This document shows positions 41,697-54,434 of a stretch of 64,000 bases of DNA, in pieces. How positions within the stretch are numbered: position 1 is the stretch's first letter; each line of letters opens with the position of its first letter. Below the pieces are notes generated by a model. The model searched no databases. It saw only the letters and a list, made by a program, of their open reading frames with translations, and was not told the DNA's origin. The translations under genes were made by a program, and so were the position numbers. The stretch is from Clostridiales bacterium (GTDB taxonomy: Bacteria > Bacillota > Clostridia > Christensenellales > Borkfalkiaceae): positions 62,001-126,000 of the forward strand of contig JAFLVO010000001.1 in the NCBI GenBank assembly GCA_022508245.1, in the 5' to 3' direction.

Positions 41697-42833
41697 TTAT
41701 ATTTCTTTTAAAAGAAGAGAACAGTAGGCGGTAATTCCAAGCCCCTTGCCCACAAAGCCCAGCCCCTCGCAGGTGCCCGCAGCTATCGCGCAGTTTTCCC
41801 TTGAAATTCCGCAAGCCGTTGCTATGTTTTCAACCATATTTTCTATATGGGGGGAGAGGCGGGGCGTCTCCGCCTGCACCGTAATTGATATGTTCGAGGG
41901 CGCATATCCGCGCTCTCTTATAATTTTACATACTTGCGTAAGCATACATATGCTGTCCGCACCCGAATATTTATCGTCCGTGTCGGGAAAGTAGTGTCCT
42001 ATATCTTTGAGTCCCGCAGCAGATAGAAGTGCGTCCATAACGGCGTGTGCAATTACGTCGCCGTCGCTGTGGGCTATGAGCCTCTTGTCGCAGGCAATTT
42101 TCACTCCCGCCAAGGTAACGGAATTTCCCTCTCCGAAAGCGTGCGTATCCACCCCGAAGCCTACCTTACTGCCGAATGCGGAAAGGGTGGGAATTTCCCC
42201 TAAAAAGTCCTCTTTATATGTCAGCTTTATATTGCTCTCCGAGCCCTCGAAAATGATGGGAGGGGCTATAAATTTTCCGTAAACTTCGCTGTCGTCCGTA
42301 AAGCTTTCTCCGTTTGCTCTTTCGTACGCAAGGCGCAGGTCCTTTGTGAAAAAGCCCTGCGGAGTCTGCAGGCGGTAGAGGCAGTCTCTTTCAAGCCGTT
42401 GAACAATTTCGCCCTCTTTACAGCACACGGTCGTGTCCGTGGCTTTAACGGCACAAATTCCGCTCCCGTGCTTTTTAACGCTTTGTATGCAGTTTAAAAT
42501 TATTTCGCGCAAAACGTACGGACGCGCGCCGTCGTGGACGAGAACGATATCGCCCGTAACGCAGGAGAGGGCACATTTAACGCTCTCCGTCCGCGTCTTT
42601 CCGCCCAAAACAACTTTAAATCCAAAGGGGGAAGCGAGGGCGGAAATTTCTTCAAAGTCGTCCTTTGAAGAGGTTATAATAACCTCGTCTATTTCGGGTA
42701 AATTAAATTTTTCAAGCGTGTGCCAAAGCGCGGGCGCACCCGAAAGGGGGGCAAGAAGCTTGTTTTTGTCAAAACCCGCCCGCTCGCCTCTGCCAGCAGC
42801 ACAGATAATTGCGCTTATTTTATAATTTTTCAT
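41697..42833 (-). CDS. ispDF: Bifunctional IspD-IspF enzyme of isoprenoid synthesis
   Basis: This 378-residue fusion has an N-terminal cytidylyltransferase (about 1-215) with IICAAGRGERAGFDKNK and VLVHDGARPYV, and a C-terminal MECDP synthase (about 220-378) with GFGVDTHAFGEG, the zinc ligands in DVIAHAVMDALLSA and DIGHYFPDTD. Together they carry out steps three and five of the methylerythritol phosphate pathway. ATG 42833 is chosen because GAGGA lies 5 bp upstream; an in-frame TTG four codons earlier lacks this. Fusion forms are known in several bacterial groups. Confidence 0.95.
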   Translation of the reverse strand: MKNYKISAIICAAGRGERAGFDKNKLLAPLSGAPALWHTLEKFNLPEIDEVIITSSKDDFEEISALASPFGFKVVLGGKTRTESVKCALSCVTGDIVLVHDGARPYVLREIILNCIQSVKKHGSGICAVKATDTTVCCKEGEIVQRLERDCLYRLQTPQGFFTKDLRLAYERANGESFTDDSEVYGKFIAPPIIFEGSESNIKLTYKEDFLGEIPTLSAFGSKVGFGVDTHAFGEGNSVTLAGVKIACDKRLIAHSDGDVIAHAVMDALLSAAGLKDIGHYFPDTDDKYSGADSICMLTQVCKIIRERGYAPSNISITVQAETPRLSPHIENMVENIATACGISRENCAIAAGTCEGLGFVGKGLGITAYCSLLLKEI

Positions 42834-42846
42834 TGTAATCCTCAAA

Positions 42847-42886
42847 TCACGGTAAATGTGCGCAGAACGGCGTGCAATTTACGTGA
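42847..42886. repeat. Variant CGCAGAA hairpin between rqcP and ispDF
   Basis: TCACGGTAAAT and ATTTACGTGA flank GCGCAGAACGGCG. It keeps the CGCAGAA loop of the large elements' last hairpin with a changed but mostly paired stem. Confidence 0.5.
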
Positions 42887-42888
42887 GC

Positions 42889-43131
42889 CTACTCTATTAT
42901 CTCGTAAAGGGAGGAGGCCTCTTCTTTTTTGACCGTTTCCTTTATCATTAAAATTTTAAATTTCAGCGAACCGCCTGCAAAGCATAATTCAACTTGGTCG
43001 CCCTCTTTAATTTTGTGACCAGCCTTTACTTCTTTGCCGTTTACAATGACTTTTCCCATCTCGCATGCCTGCTTTGAGAGGGTGCGTCTTTTGAGTATTC
43101 TCGAAACCTTTAAAAACTTATCAATTCTCAT
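42889..43131 (-). CDS. rqcP: RqcP, S4-domain ribosome quality control protein
   Basis: This 80-residue single S4 RNA-binding domain (MRIDKFLKVSRILKRRTLSK, then ACEMGKVIVNGKEVKAGHKI) matches RqcP (YabO/Hsp15-like). RqcP binds stalled 50S subunits with RqcH and helps add poly-alanine tails that mark the nascent chain for degradation. First gene of the minus-strand group with ispDF and radA. Confidence 0.93.
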   Translation of the reverse strand: MRIDKFLKVSRILKRRTLSKQACEMGKVIVNGKEVKAGHKIKEGDQVELCFAGGSLKFKILMIKETVKKEEASSLYEIIE

Positions 43132-43162
43132 AAAATTAATTAAAAAACATTAAAAAAATGGC

Positions 43163-43191
43163 TTGACATCTTTATTTGAGTGAATTATAAT
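43163..43191 (+). promoter_or_regulatory. Distal rpoBC promoter P1
   Basis: Perfect consensus TTGACA (43163-43168), 17 bp, TATAAT (43186-43191), about 320 bp before the rpoB ATG. The 43132-43513 gap holds only P1, P2 and a leader with a weak hairpin (AAACGGG/CCCGTTT near 43383-43405). Confidence 0.88.
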
Positions 43192-43289
43192 AATAAACTG
43201 TATTAAAATGCGTATTCTGCACAAAAATACACTTTTTGATAATTTTTCGAACAGAAAATACGACATTTTTTAACAAAATTTGATCCGCG

Positions 43290-43318
43290 TTGACGGTTAA
43301 AGTATACTACATTATATT
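43290..43318 (+). promoter_or_regulatory. Proximal rpoBC promoter P2
   Basis: TTGACG (43290-43295), 17 bp, TATATT (43313-43318). It gives a ~190-nt leader. AAAGGAG at about 43496 is the ribosome site for rpoB. Confidence 0.7.
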
Positions 43319-43513
43319 AATTTTGTAAAGAGTACGCGGGGAAAAATCGTCTTGAAAATAAAATTTTTTCAGGGCGTAAAAAACGGGGTAGACAAGCCCG
43401 TTTGTCAATAGGTTAATGAACATTTGATTTTTTGCGGTGAAAAGATATAAACGCATAATCGCCAAAATGTGATTAAATAAAATGACGAAAGTCAAAAGGA
43501 GTTCTTTTCTTCA

Positions 43514-47593
<4,080 letters not shown>

Positions 47594-47606
47594 GGGAGGA
47601 TATAAA

Positions 47607-50600
47607 ATGTTCGAATTAAATGATTTTAACTCTATAAAAATCAGCGTTGCATCTCCCGAAAAAATAAGGGAACTTTCCAAGGGCGAGGTTACCAAGCCCG
47701 AAACAATAAATTACAGAACGCAGAAACCCGAAAAAGACGGACTTTTCTGCGAGCGCATTTTCGGACCGATGAAGGACTGGGAGTGCCACTGCGGTAAATA
47801 CAAGCGCAACCGCTACAAGGGTATTACCTGCGAAAAGTGCGGCGTCGAAGTTACCCGTGCTAAAGTAAGGCGTGAAAGAATGGGACATATCGAGCTTGCC
47901 GCTCCGGTGTCGCACATCTGGTATTTCCGCGGCGTTCCGTCGAGAATAGGTCTTATTCTCGGCATGAGCCCCAAGGCGCTTGAACAGGTAATCTATTTTG
48001 CGGCGTACGTCGTAATAGACCCCGGCACAGTGCCTATGCTTGAATACAAGCAGGTAATAAATGATAAAGAGCTTCGCGAAATCGAAGAAAAATACGGCGA
48101 CAGCGAAACAACGGGTCTTAAAGTCGGTATGGGCGCAGAGGCAATCCGAGAGCTTTTAATGGCTGTTGACCTCGACAAGGAGTGCGAGGAAACCAAGCTT
48201 ATAATCGACACCAGCACTTCGAGTCAGAAGAGGGTCAAGGCAGTTCAGAGAATTGAAATTTTGGAAGCGTTCAGAAAGAGCGGAAATCGCCCCGAGTGGA
48301 TGGTTCTGACCGTTCTTCCCGTGCTTCCCCCCGATTTAAGACCGATGGTTCAGCTCGACGGCGGCAGATTTGCTTCCTCCGACTTGAACGACTTATACAG
48401 AAGAGTAATTAACCGCAACAACCGCTTGAAGAGGATGATTGAAATCGGCGCACCCGATATGATTGTCAAGAACGAAAAGCGTATGCTCCAGGAGGCGGTT
48501 GACGCGCTTATCGATAACGGCAGGCGCGGCAAGGCGCTTTCGGGCCCTTCGAACAGAGAACTCAAATCTCTTTCGAGCATGCTACGCGGCAAGCAGGGCA
48601 GATTCCGTCAGAACCTTCTCGGAAAGCGTGTCGACTATTCGGGCCGTTCGGTTATCGTCGTAGGTCCCGAGCTCAAGCTTTATCAGTGCGGACTTCCCAA
48701 GGAAATGGCAATAGAGCTCTTCAAGCCTTTCGTAATGAAAAAGCTTGTCGAAAGCGGTCAGTGCCACAACATCAAGAGCGCAAAGCGCACCGTTGAAAAG
48801 GCTAAGCCCTTCGTTTGGGACGTCTTGGAGCAGGTTATTAAGGAGCACCCCGTACTTTTGAACCGTGCGCCCACCCTGCACAGACTTTCGATTCAGGCGT
48901 TCGAGCCCGTGCTTATCGAGGGTCGTGCAATTAAAATTCACCCCCTCGTATGTACTGCGTTCAACGCGGACTTCGACGGCGACCAGATGGCAGTTCACGT
49001 GCCTCTCTCGGTAGAGGCTCAGGCGGAAGCGAGATATCTTATGCTCTCTTCCAACAATATATTAAAGCTTTCGGACGGTAAACCCGTTATGCAGCCCGCA
49101 CAGGATATGGTTTTGGGTGCATATTATCTCACGATTATCCGCAGAGAGGACGGCAAATACTACCGTTGCGTAAGCGACAGATATTACGAGTGCTCCGAAG
49201 GCGAAGAGGGCGCAGAGCTCTACCGCGGCGGCGCATATATCTCCGAAGACGAGGCAATGATTGCCTACCAGCTCAAAAATATTCACATGCAGGACGAAAT
49301 CTTCGTGCGCAGAGCGGTAACCGTAGAGGACAAAAATTCCCCCTATTACGGTCAGACCGTGCATGGCATTGTAAAGACTACCGTCGGCAGAATTATATTC
49401 AACTCCAACATGCCCCAGGATTTGGGCTTTGTCAAGCGTGAAAACCTTGAGGACTACCTCAAATACGAGATTTCCTACGAGTTCCTCGGCAATGCGGTTG
49501 CAGTCGGCAAGAAACAGCTCGGTAAAATCGTAGAACGCTGCTTCAAGACGGGCGGAGCTCCCAAGGCTGCGGACGTCCTTGACAAAATAAAGACGCTCGG
49601 CTATAAATATTCGACTATCGGCGCACTTACCACCTCGGTATTCGATATGCATATTCCCGTAGCAAAACAGGATATCATTGCAGAGGCAGAAGACAAAGTA
49701 ATTAAAATCGAAAAGAAGTATCAGCGCGGACTTCTCAGAGAGGAAGAGAGATACAACGCCGTAATCAACGCTTGGGAGGAGGCAACCGATAAGGTTACCG
49801 ACGCGCTTGAAGAGACGCTAGACAAGTTCAACCCCATTTGGATGATGGCAGACTCGGGCGCCCGCGGTTCGATGGCGCAGATGAAACAGCTTTCGGGCAT
49901 GCGCGGACTGATGGTTAACCCCCAAGGTAAAAAGATTGAAGTTCCCGTTAAATCGTGCTTCAGACAGGGACTTTCCGTTCTCGAGTACTTCATTTCCTCG
50001 CACGGCGGCAGAAAGGGTCTTGCGGATACAGCACTTAAAACGGCAGACTCGGGTTATCTTACCCGTAGGCTTGTAGACGTTTCGCAGGACGTCATAGTAA
50101 GAGAGGAAGACTGTATGGCGGGCAGCAAAAAACCCCGCGGTATGGTTGTAAAGGCAATAATCGGTCCCAACGGCGAGGTCATTGAAGGACTTGAAGACAG
50201 AATTCAGGGCAGATTCGTTGCCGAGGACGTCAAGGACAAGAACGGCAACATTATAGTTGCACAGAACGACTTCGTCACAGACGCACTTGCCAAGCAAATC
50301 GTTGCAGAGGGTATAGAGCAGGTTGCAATCCGTTCGATATTCACCTGCAACTCGCGCTACGGCGTCTGCGCAAAATGCTACGGCAAAAATATGGCTACCA
50401 ATACACCCGTTCAGCCGGGCGAGGCGGTCGGCGTTATCGCGGCTCAGTCCATAGGCGAGCCCGGTACACAGCTTACCATGCGTACCTTCCATACGGGCGG
50501 TATTGCGGCAACGGGCGATATTACGCAGGGTCTTCCCAGAGTCGAAGAGCTCTTCGAAGCAAGAAAACCCAAGGGTTGCGCAACCCTTTGCGAAGTTTCG

Positions 50601-51278
50601 GGTGTGGTTACGGTTGACGATAAAGACAACCTCAAGCATATCGTCGTTCGCGACCCCGATACGAACGAAATTAAGAAGGAATACACCTTGCCTTTCAATG
50701 CAGGACTGCACGTAAAGACGGGCGACATCGTTCAACCGGGTACGGTTTTGAACATCGGCTCTGTTTATCCTCAGGATATTTTAAGAATTTCGGGCGTAAA
50801 GGGCGTTCAGGACTATATTCTTGAACAGGTTCAGTCAGTTTACCGTTCGCAGGGCGTTGATATCAACGATAAGCACGTCGAAATTATCGTGCGTCAGATG
50901 CTCAGAAAGGTCAGAATAGAGAACGCAAACTCCACCGACCTTCTTCCCGGTGAAACTGTCGATATGTTCACGGTTGAAGAGGAGAACCAAAAGGCTATTG
51001 CGGCAGGCGGCGAGCCCGCACTTCAAAAGCGTATTCTTTTGGGTATTACAAAAGCCGCTCTTTCGACCGATTCCTTCCTGTCGGCGGCTTCGTTCCAGGA
51101 GACGGCAAGGGTGCTCACCGATGCGGCTATCAAGAACAAGGTTGACCCGCTTATCGGCTTAAAGGAAAACGTTATTATAGGTAAACTCATTCCCGCAGGT
51201 ACGGGCGTGAAGGAATACAAAAATATGTCCCCCGTAATCAACGTAAACTATAACAGCGTGGTCGACAACAACGACTAA
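47607..51278 (+). CDS. rpoC: RNA polymerase beta' subunit
   Basis: This 1,223-residue catalytic subunit has an N-terminal zinc site ([20 protein letters not shown]), catalytic magnesium aspartates in NADFDGD (453-459), the bridge-helix/trigger-loop region ([35 protein letters not shown]) and a second zinc site ([13 protein letters not shown]). Length and order match the Firmicute form without large lineage insertions. It starts 13 bp after rpoB with GGGAGG upstream and ends at a strong terminator. Confidence 0.99.
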   Translation: MFELNDFNSIKISVASPEKIRELSKGEVTKPETINYRTQKPEKDGLFCERIFGPMKDWECHCGKYKRNRYKGITCEKCGVEVTRAKVRRERMGHIELAAPVSHIWYFRGVPSRIGLILGMSPKALEQVIYFAAYVVIDPGTVPMLEYKQVINDKELREIEEKYGDSETTGLKVGMGAEAIRELLMAVDLDKECEETKLIIDTSTSSQKRVKAVQRIEILEAFRKSGNRPEWMVLTVLPVLPPDLRPMVQLDGGRFASSDLNDLYRRVINRNNRLKRMIEIGAPDMIVKNEKRMLQEAVDALIDNGRRGKALSGPSNRELKSLSSMLRGKQGRFRQNLLGKRVDYSGRSVIVVGPELKLYQCGLPKEMAIELFKPFVMKKLVESGQCHNIKSAKRTVEKAKPFVWDVLEQVIKEHPVLLNRAPTLHRLSIQAFEPVLIEGRAIKIHPLVCTAFNADFDGDQMAVHVPLSVEAQAEARYLMLSSNNILKLSDGKPVMQPAQDMVLGAYYLTIIRREDGKYYRCVSDRYYECSEGEEGAELYRGGAYISEDEAMIAYQLKNIHMQDEIFVRRAVTVEDKNSPYYGQTVHGIVKTTVGRIIFNSNMPQDLGFVKRENLEDYLKYEISYEFLGNAVAVGKKQLGKIVERCFKTGGAPKAADVLDKIKTLGYKYSTIGALTTSVFDMHIPVAKQDIIAEAEDKVIKIEKKYQRGLLREEERYNAVINAWEEATDKVTDALEETLDKFNPIWMMADSGARGSMAQMKQLSGMRGLMVNPQGKKIEVPVKSCFRQGLSVLEYFISSHGGRKGLADTALKTADSGYLTRRLVDVSQDVIVREEDCMAGSKKPRGMVVKAIIGPNGEVIEGLEDRIQGRFVAEDVKDKNGNIIVAQNDFVTDALAKQIVAEGIEQVAIRSIFTCNSRYGVCAKCYGKNMATNTPVQPGEAVGVIAAQSIGEPGTQLTMRTFHTGGIAATGDITQGLPRVEELFEARKPKGCATLCEVSGVVTVDDKDNLKHIVVRDPDTNEIKKEYTLPFNAGLHVKTGDIVQPGTVLNIGSVYPQDILRISGVKGVQDYILEQVQSVYRSQGVDINDKHVEIIVRQMLRKVRIENANSTDLLPGETVDMFTVEEENQKAIAAGGEPALQKRILLGITKAALSTDSFLSAASFQETARVLTDAAIKNKVDPLIGLKENVIIGKLIPAGTGVKEYKNMSPVINVNYNSVVDNND

Positions 51279-51291
51279 TTAAAACAAAATT

Positions 51292-51322
51292 AAAAACGAG
51301 GCGGTTTCCGCCTCGTTTTTTT
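51292..51322 (+). terminator. Terminator after rpoC
   Basis: AAAAACGAGGCGG (51292-51304) / CCGCCTCGTTTTT (51308-51320), a 13-bp stem with loop TTT. Confidence 0.95.
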
Positions 51323-51360
51323 ATAGTTAAAATAATTGATTGATTTCGGACACATATGAA

Positions 51361-51603
51361 TTACTGCAATTCTTTTTCATATCCCTTGAATATTTCAGTA
51401 TCAAAAAACTCGCTCAAAGATATTCCGAATCCCTCGCAAATAAGCTTTAAAGTTACTATCCCCGGATTTTTGCTCTTGCCGTACAAAATATTTTTCAAGG
51501 AGGAAGGCGAAAGTCCCGATTCGGTCGCAAGTTTATTAATGGTCATTGACTTTTGCTCACATAAAAGCAATATCCTGTTTTTTACTTCAAAATAGGTGTT
51601 CAT
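51361..51603 (-). CDS. Small XRE-family (Cro/CI-type) HTH regulator
   Basis: This 80-residue protein is a single HTH domain: NRILLLCEQKSMTINKLATE, SGLSPSSLKNILYGKSKNPG (recognition helix), then TLKLICEGFGISLSEFF. There is no effector domain. It is AT-rich like its neighbour. An inverted repeat in the intergenic region to the divergent membrane gene is a likely operator. It probably regulates itself and that gene. Confidence 0.88.
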   Translation of the reverse strand: MNTYFEVKNRILLLCEQKSMTINKLATESGLSPSSLKNILYGKSKNPGIVTLKLICEGFGISLSEFFDTEIFKGYEKELQ

Positions 51604-51608
51604 AATTT

Positions 51609-51649
51609 TAGGCTAATTATAGCCTATTATACTTGACTTTAATAGGCTA
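51609..51649. promoter_or_regulatory. Operator-like TAGGCTA repeats
   Basis: TAGGCTA-ATTA-TAGCCTA (51609-51626) is a perfect inverted repeat. AATAGGCTA (51641-51649) repeats the half-site and mirrors TAGCCTATT (51620-51628). TTGACT (51633-51638), the likely -35 box for the rightward gene, lies between them, so a bound repressor would block the promoter. Confidence 0.7.
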
Positions 51650-51693
51650 TATATGATACTATTTTGTCAATTAAACTACTAAGGAGAAAGTTT

Positions 51694-52452
51694 ATGGAGA
51701 ACGATATTCGATATTCAAGTTATGTTAAGTCCTGCAAAACTTTGGGACTGCTTGAGCTGTTCATTCTAATTTTATTTATTGTATGCGTTGCGCTGTTGTT
51801 TTTTACGCCGCTATTAGTAATTGACGGTGAAATTATTAAAAACAACATCAATGACGTAGATTATATTAGTTTTTCATTTTTTGACGAGTTTAAATCAGTT
51901 TTTCATGGCGAGCGTATTTCTTATGCGCTTGGTAGCCTTTACGGATTTGAAGCCGTAAAGTTTTTTATTGAAATTGCCTATGAAAATGCAGGAGTTGAAA
52001 AATTTGCTTCATTCGCCATGTATGGTATAGTAATAATTAGTATATTCATTTTGTTTATTATTCTTTTAGCTATAGGAATTTCTCACATATTATTATATTT
52101 AGAACCTGAGCATCGTGTAAAACAGTACAATGATTTAAAAAACAACACCTTAAATAAGAAAAAATTCAGTAATAGATATTATTATATCGGCTCTATTGCA
52201 GGAGGGCTAATGATGTTAACGCTATTTGTTGTCGTTTTTATTGTGGCAAATATTTTTATAAAGGCGCCGACACCTCTTGAAATTTTACAGTCTAAACCTA
52301 AATATTATATAAGTGGCATTAAATATACAACTAAACTTTCATGGCTTATTAGTTTCCCTATTATATTGACAATTTTCGCACAGGTTGTATATATTTATCG
52401 CACAAGAATTTTCAACAAAATGTACAATGAAATAATGAGAGATAAGTATTAA
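51694..52452 (+). CDS. Four-helix membrane protein of unknown function
   Basis: This 252-residue, AT-rich protein has predicted membrane helices near 21-43, 107-132, 164-189 and 219-241 and a ~60-residue external loop after the first helix. No family is recognised. ATG 51694 has AAGGAG upstream. It is divergent from a small XRE regulator with shared operator sites, an arrangement seen in stress, immunity and toxin-antitoxin-like modules. Function unknown. Confidence 0.75.
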   Translation: MENDIRYSSYVKSCKTLGLLELFILILFIVCVALLFFTPLLVIDGEIIKNNINDVDYISFSFFDEFKSVFHGERISYALGSLYGFEAVKFFIEIAYENAGVEKFASFAMYGIVIISIFILFIILLAIGISHILLYLEPEHRVKQYNDLKNNTLNKKKFSNRYYYIGSIAGGLMMLTLFVVVFIVANIFIKAPTPLEILQSKPKYYISGIKYTTKLSWLISFPIILTIFAQVVYIYRTRIFNKMYNEIMRDKY

Positions 52453-52458
52453 TTATAT

Positions 52459-52495
52459 AAAAGCCGCCCGCGATTTAGTCGCTGGCGGCTTTTTG
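52459..52495. terminator. Terminator after the membrane protein gene
   Basis: AAAAGCCGCC (52459-52468) / GGCGGCTTTT (52484-52493) with an inner CGCGA/TCGCT stem. It also faces the 3' end of the convergent popT gene. Confidence 0.9.
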
Positions 52496-52510
52496 CTCAT
52501 ATATGTGCAG

Positions 52511-53416
52511 TTATTCAGTTATTTGGCTATTTTGCGCGTCGCTTTCGGCGGACTTTTTAAGGCGGCTTTCCGCCCAGCTTGTAAAGGCATAGCTTGCGAT
52601 TGCGCCTGCAAGAAGAAGTATTACGCCGATTGCAATCTGAATTGCATCCAGGGGTGCGGAGGAGTAGTCAAACGCAATGAGTATTGCGGGAACAGAGCCT
52701 ATAACGAACCCGATTATTGCCCAATGCGTGCCGCGCGGAAATTTGTCGAGTAAAAGCTTCATAAGTTTTGCGATACTGAAAAAGCCCGCGATAAGCCCGA
52801 GCGCAAACAGCGCAAGCACGGCAATAGAGTGACCGAAGGAAGTAAAAAGTCCTTTAAAAGTGTCCAGAATTGGCTTATAGTAGCCGAAAATCATAAGCAT
52901 CATCGAGCCGCTGACACCGGGAATGACGAGTGCACATGCGGCGACAGCACCCATTAAAATCAGGATAAAATATGTTTGAACGGGCATATCAGCACTTAAA
53001 CTTACGTCGCCGATATACGGTATAAAGCAAATTCCGACAACCGCCGCAAGCGGAATTATAAGGTTTAAAATATCAAGCTTTTTAAAACCGAGTCTTGCGC
53101 TGTCTTTTAAGAGCTTAGGAAAAGAGCCGAGCATTAGCCCGACAAATAATAGCACGGTCGGAAGTGGCGCATATTCAAGCGCAAACTGCAGCGGAAAGTA
53201 CATTGCCGCAAAGGCAATTACTATTCCCAAAGCAATCGGCAATAAAAATTTGAAACTGTTTTTAAAATCTTTTTTCAGGTTGCTTACGGCGCTTATCATC
53301 CTGTCGTAGATATTCAAAAGTACGGCAAGCGTTCCGCCGCTGACTCCCGGAATTATTACCGCAACGCCTATTACGGCGCCGCAACCCAAATTCTTAAAAA
53401 ATTCCCTTAACCGCAT
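52511..53416 (-). CDS. popT: DUF368 undecaprenyl-phosphate transporter (PopT type)
   Basis: This 301-residue membrane protein of the DUF368 family has about eight helices and two related motifs, AVIIPGVSGGTLAVLL near residue 20 and ALVIPGVSGSMMLMIFG near 162, which mark an inverted repeat. DUF368 proteins were recently assigned as carriers that return undecaprenyl phosphate to the inner leaflet for reuse in cell-wall and polysaccharide synthesis. This fits the surface-glycan genes in the window. The C-terminus is a short polar tail. It follows EFR1 after 27 bp. Confidence 0.9.
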   Translation of the reverse strand: MRLREFFKNLGCGAVIGVAVIIPGVSGGTLAVLLNIYDRMISAVSNLKKDFKNSFKFLLPIALGIVIAFAAMYFPLQFALEYAPLPTVLLFVGLMLGSFPKLLKDSARLGFKKLDILNLIIPLAAVVGICFIPYIGDVSLSADMPVQTYFILILMGAVAACALVIPGVSGSMMLMIFGYYKPILDTFKGLFTSFGHSIAVLALFALGLIAGFFSIAKLMKLLLDKFPRGTHWAIIGFVIGSVPAILIAFDYSSAPLDAIQIAIGVILLLAGAIASYAFTSWAESRLKKSAESDAQNSQITE

Positions 53417-53443
53417 AGTAGTTTTTAATTTCCGTAAAAGATT

Positions 53444-54355
53444 TTACTTATAATCTTCAATATTGATACCGGCTTCTTGAAGGCGCTTGTCGCACTCTCT
53501 ATAATATTTTTTATACAACTTATATATTCCCTTTGCGCGGGTCGGAATATACGGGAATTGCAAACTTTCGTCCCCTTTAAGCTCGTCAAGCCGGTAACTG
53601 CCGTTGACTTTCCAGAATTTGAACACGCCGACCTTTACTGCGTTCTTGGGGCAACCGAAGGAGCACCCCATGCACAGCACGCACTTGTGCCCGAATTTAT
53701 ATTTCCCGTCCTCAACTTTGATATTGTTCTGCGGGCAGACGTTTACGCAACGGTTGCAGCCTACACATTTCTTTTTGTCAACTTTAAATGCAGTGCCGTG
53801 CATATGCGCAAATTTTTGTTCCAAAAAACGGATAGGGGGCATCCAACAACCCAAAATTGCGCTCTTTTTGACTTTTTCGCGCTTGCCATCTGAAATTTCC
53901 CTGCAATTTATATCCGCCAACGCGTGCGCATATATCCACATATGCTTTGCCATTTCGTCGTTGTGCCTGTAAATCATATTGTAGGGCATAACTATGTGCC
54001 GCTCAAGCATTACGTCATAGCCCTTCTTTTTTAGTATTTTAATGCACTTCTGCGACGAAAAATCGTTTAAATGCAGCCCCTCGCCCGAGGTTTTAAATAT
54101 AAAAGTGCGTTTATTTTGGCACTCGGGCAGGCTTTTACAAAATTTAATCGTAGGTTCGGGCGCGCTGAATGCATGTATGGGATAGCCTAAACCTACGATA
54201 TCAAAATCCGCGGGGGAGGGCGCCTCCCCGCTCTTTTCGGAAATTTTATAAATTGTTACTTGGTTTTCGCCGCTTGCTTCAAAATATTTTTTATAAAGGT
54301 TTGCAACGGCAAACGTGTTTCCCGTACCGGAAAACACGTAAATAATTATCTTCAT
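53444..54355 (-). CDS. EFR1-type flavodoxin-ferredoxin protein
   Basis: This 303-residue protein has an N-terminal flavodoxin-like domain (about 1-160) with the FMN phosphate loop YVFSGTGNTFAVANLY. The C-terminal ferredoxin domain has two 4Fe-4S motifs, CVGCNRCVNVCP and CVLCMGCSFGCP. This architecture is the EFR1 family, common in Clostridia; its partner is unknown and an electron-transfer role is inferred. Its start ATG overlaps a TGA that ends a remnant of the upstream epimerase C-terminus. Confidence 0.9.
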   Translation of the reverse strand: MKIIIYVFSGTGNTFAVANLYKKYFEASGENQVTIYKISEKSGEAPSPADFDIVGLGYPIHAFSAPEPTIKFCKSLPECQNKRTFIFKTSGEGLHLNDFSSQKCIKILKKKGYDVMLERHIVMPYNMIYRHNDEMAKHMWIYAHALADINCREISDGKREKVKKSAILGCWMPPIRFLEQKFAHMHGTAFKVDKKKCVGCNRCVNVCPQNNIKVEDGKYKFGHKCVLCMGCSFGCPKNAVKVGVFKFWKVNGSYRLDELKGDESLQFPYIPTRAKGIYKLYKKYYRECDKRLQEAGINIEDYK

Positions 54356-54434
54356 TTTTTAATAAAATCTTCCTCGTGCCCGAAAAGGGAGTAAAATTCG
54401 GTTACATCACTAAAGAACACGTAAATTATTATTT
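54356..54434 (-). pseudogene. Duplicated C-terminal remnant of the epimerase
   Basis: Read on the minus strand, this gap encodes DVTEFYSLFGHEEDFIKK followed by TGA, against DINEVYPLSEHEEDFIKK at the end of the epimerase. The similarity continues past the stop, so an ~85-bp unit is tandemly repeated. The TGA overlaps the EFR1 start as ATGA. It marks an old tandem duplication or a lost second epimerase gene. Confidence 0.8.
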
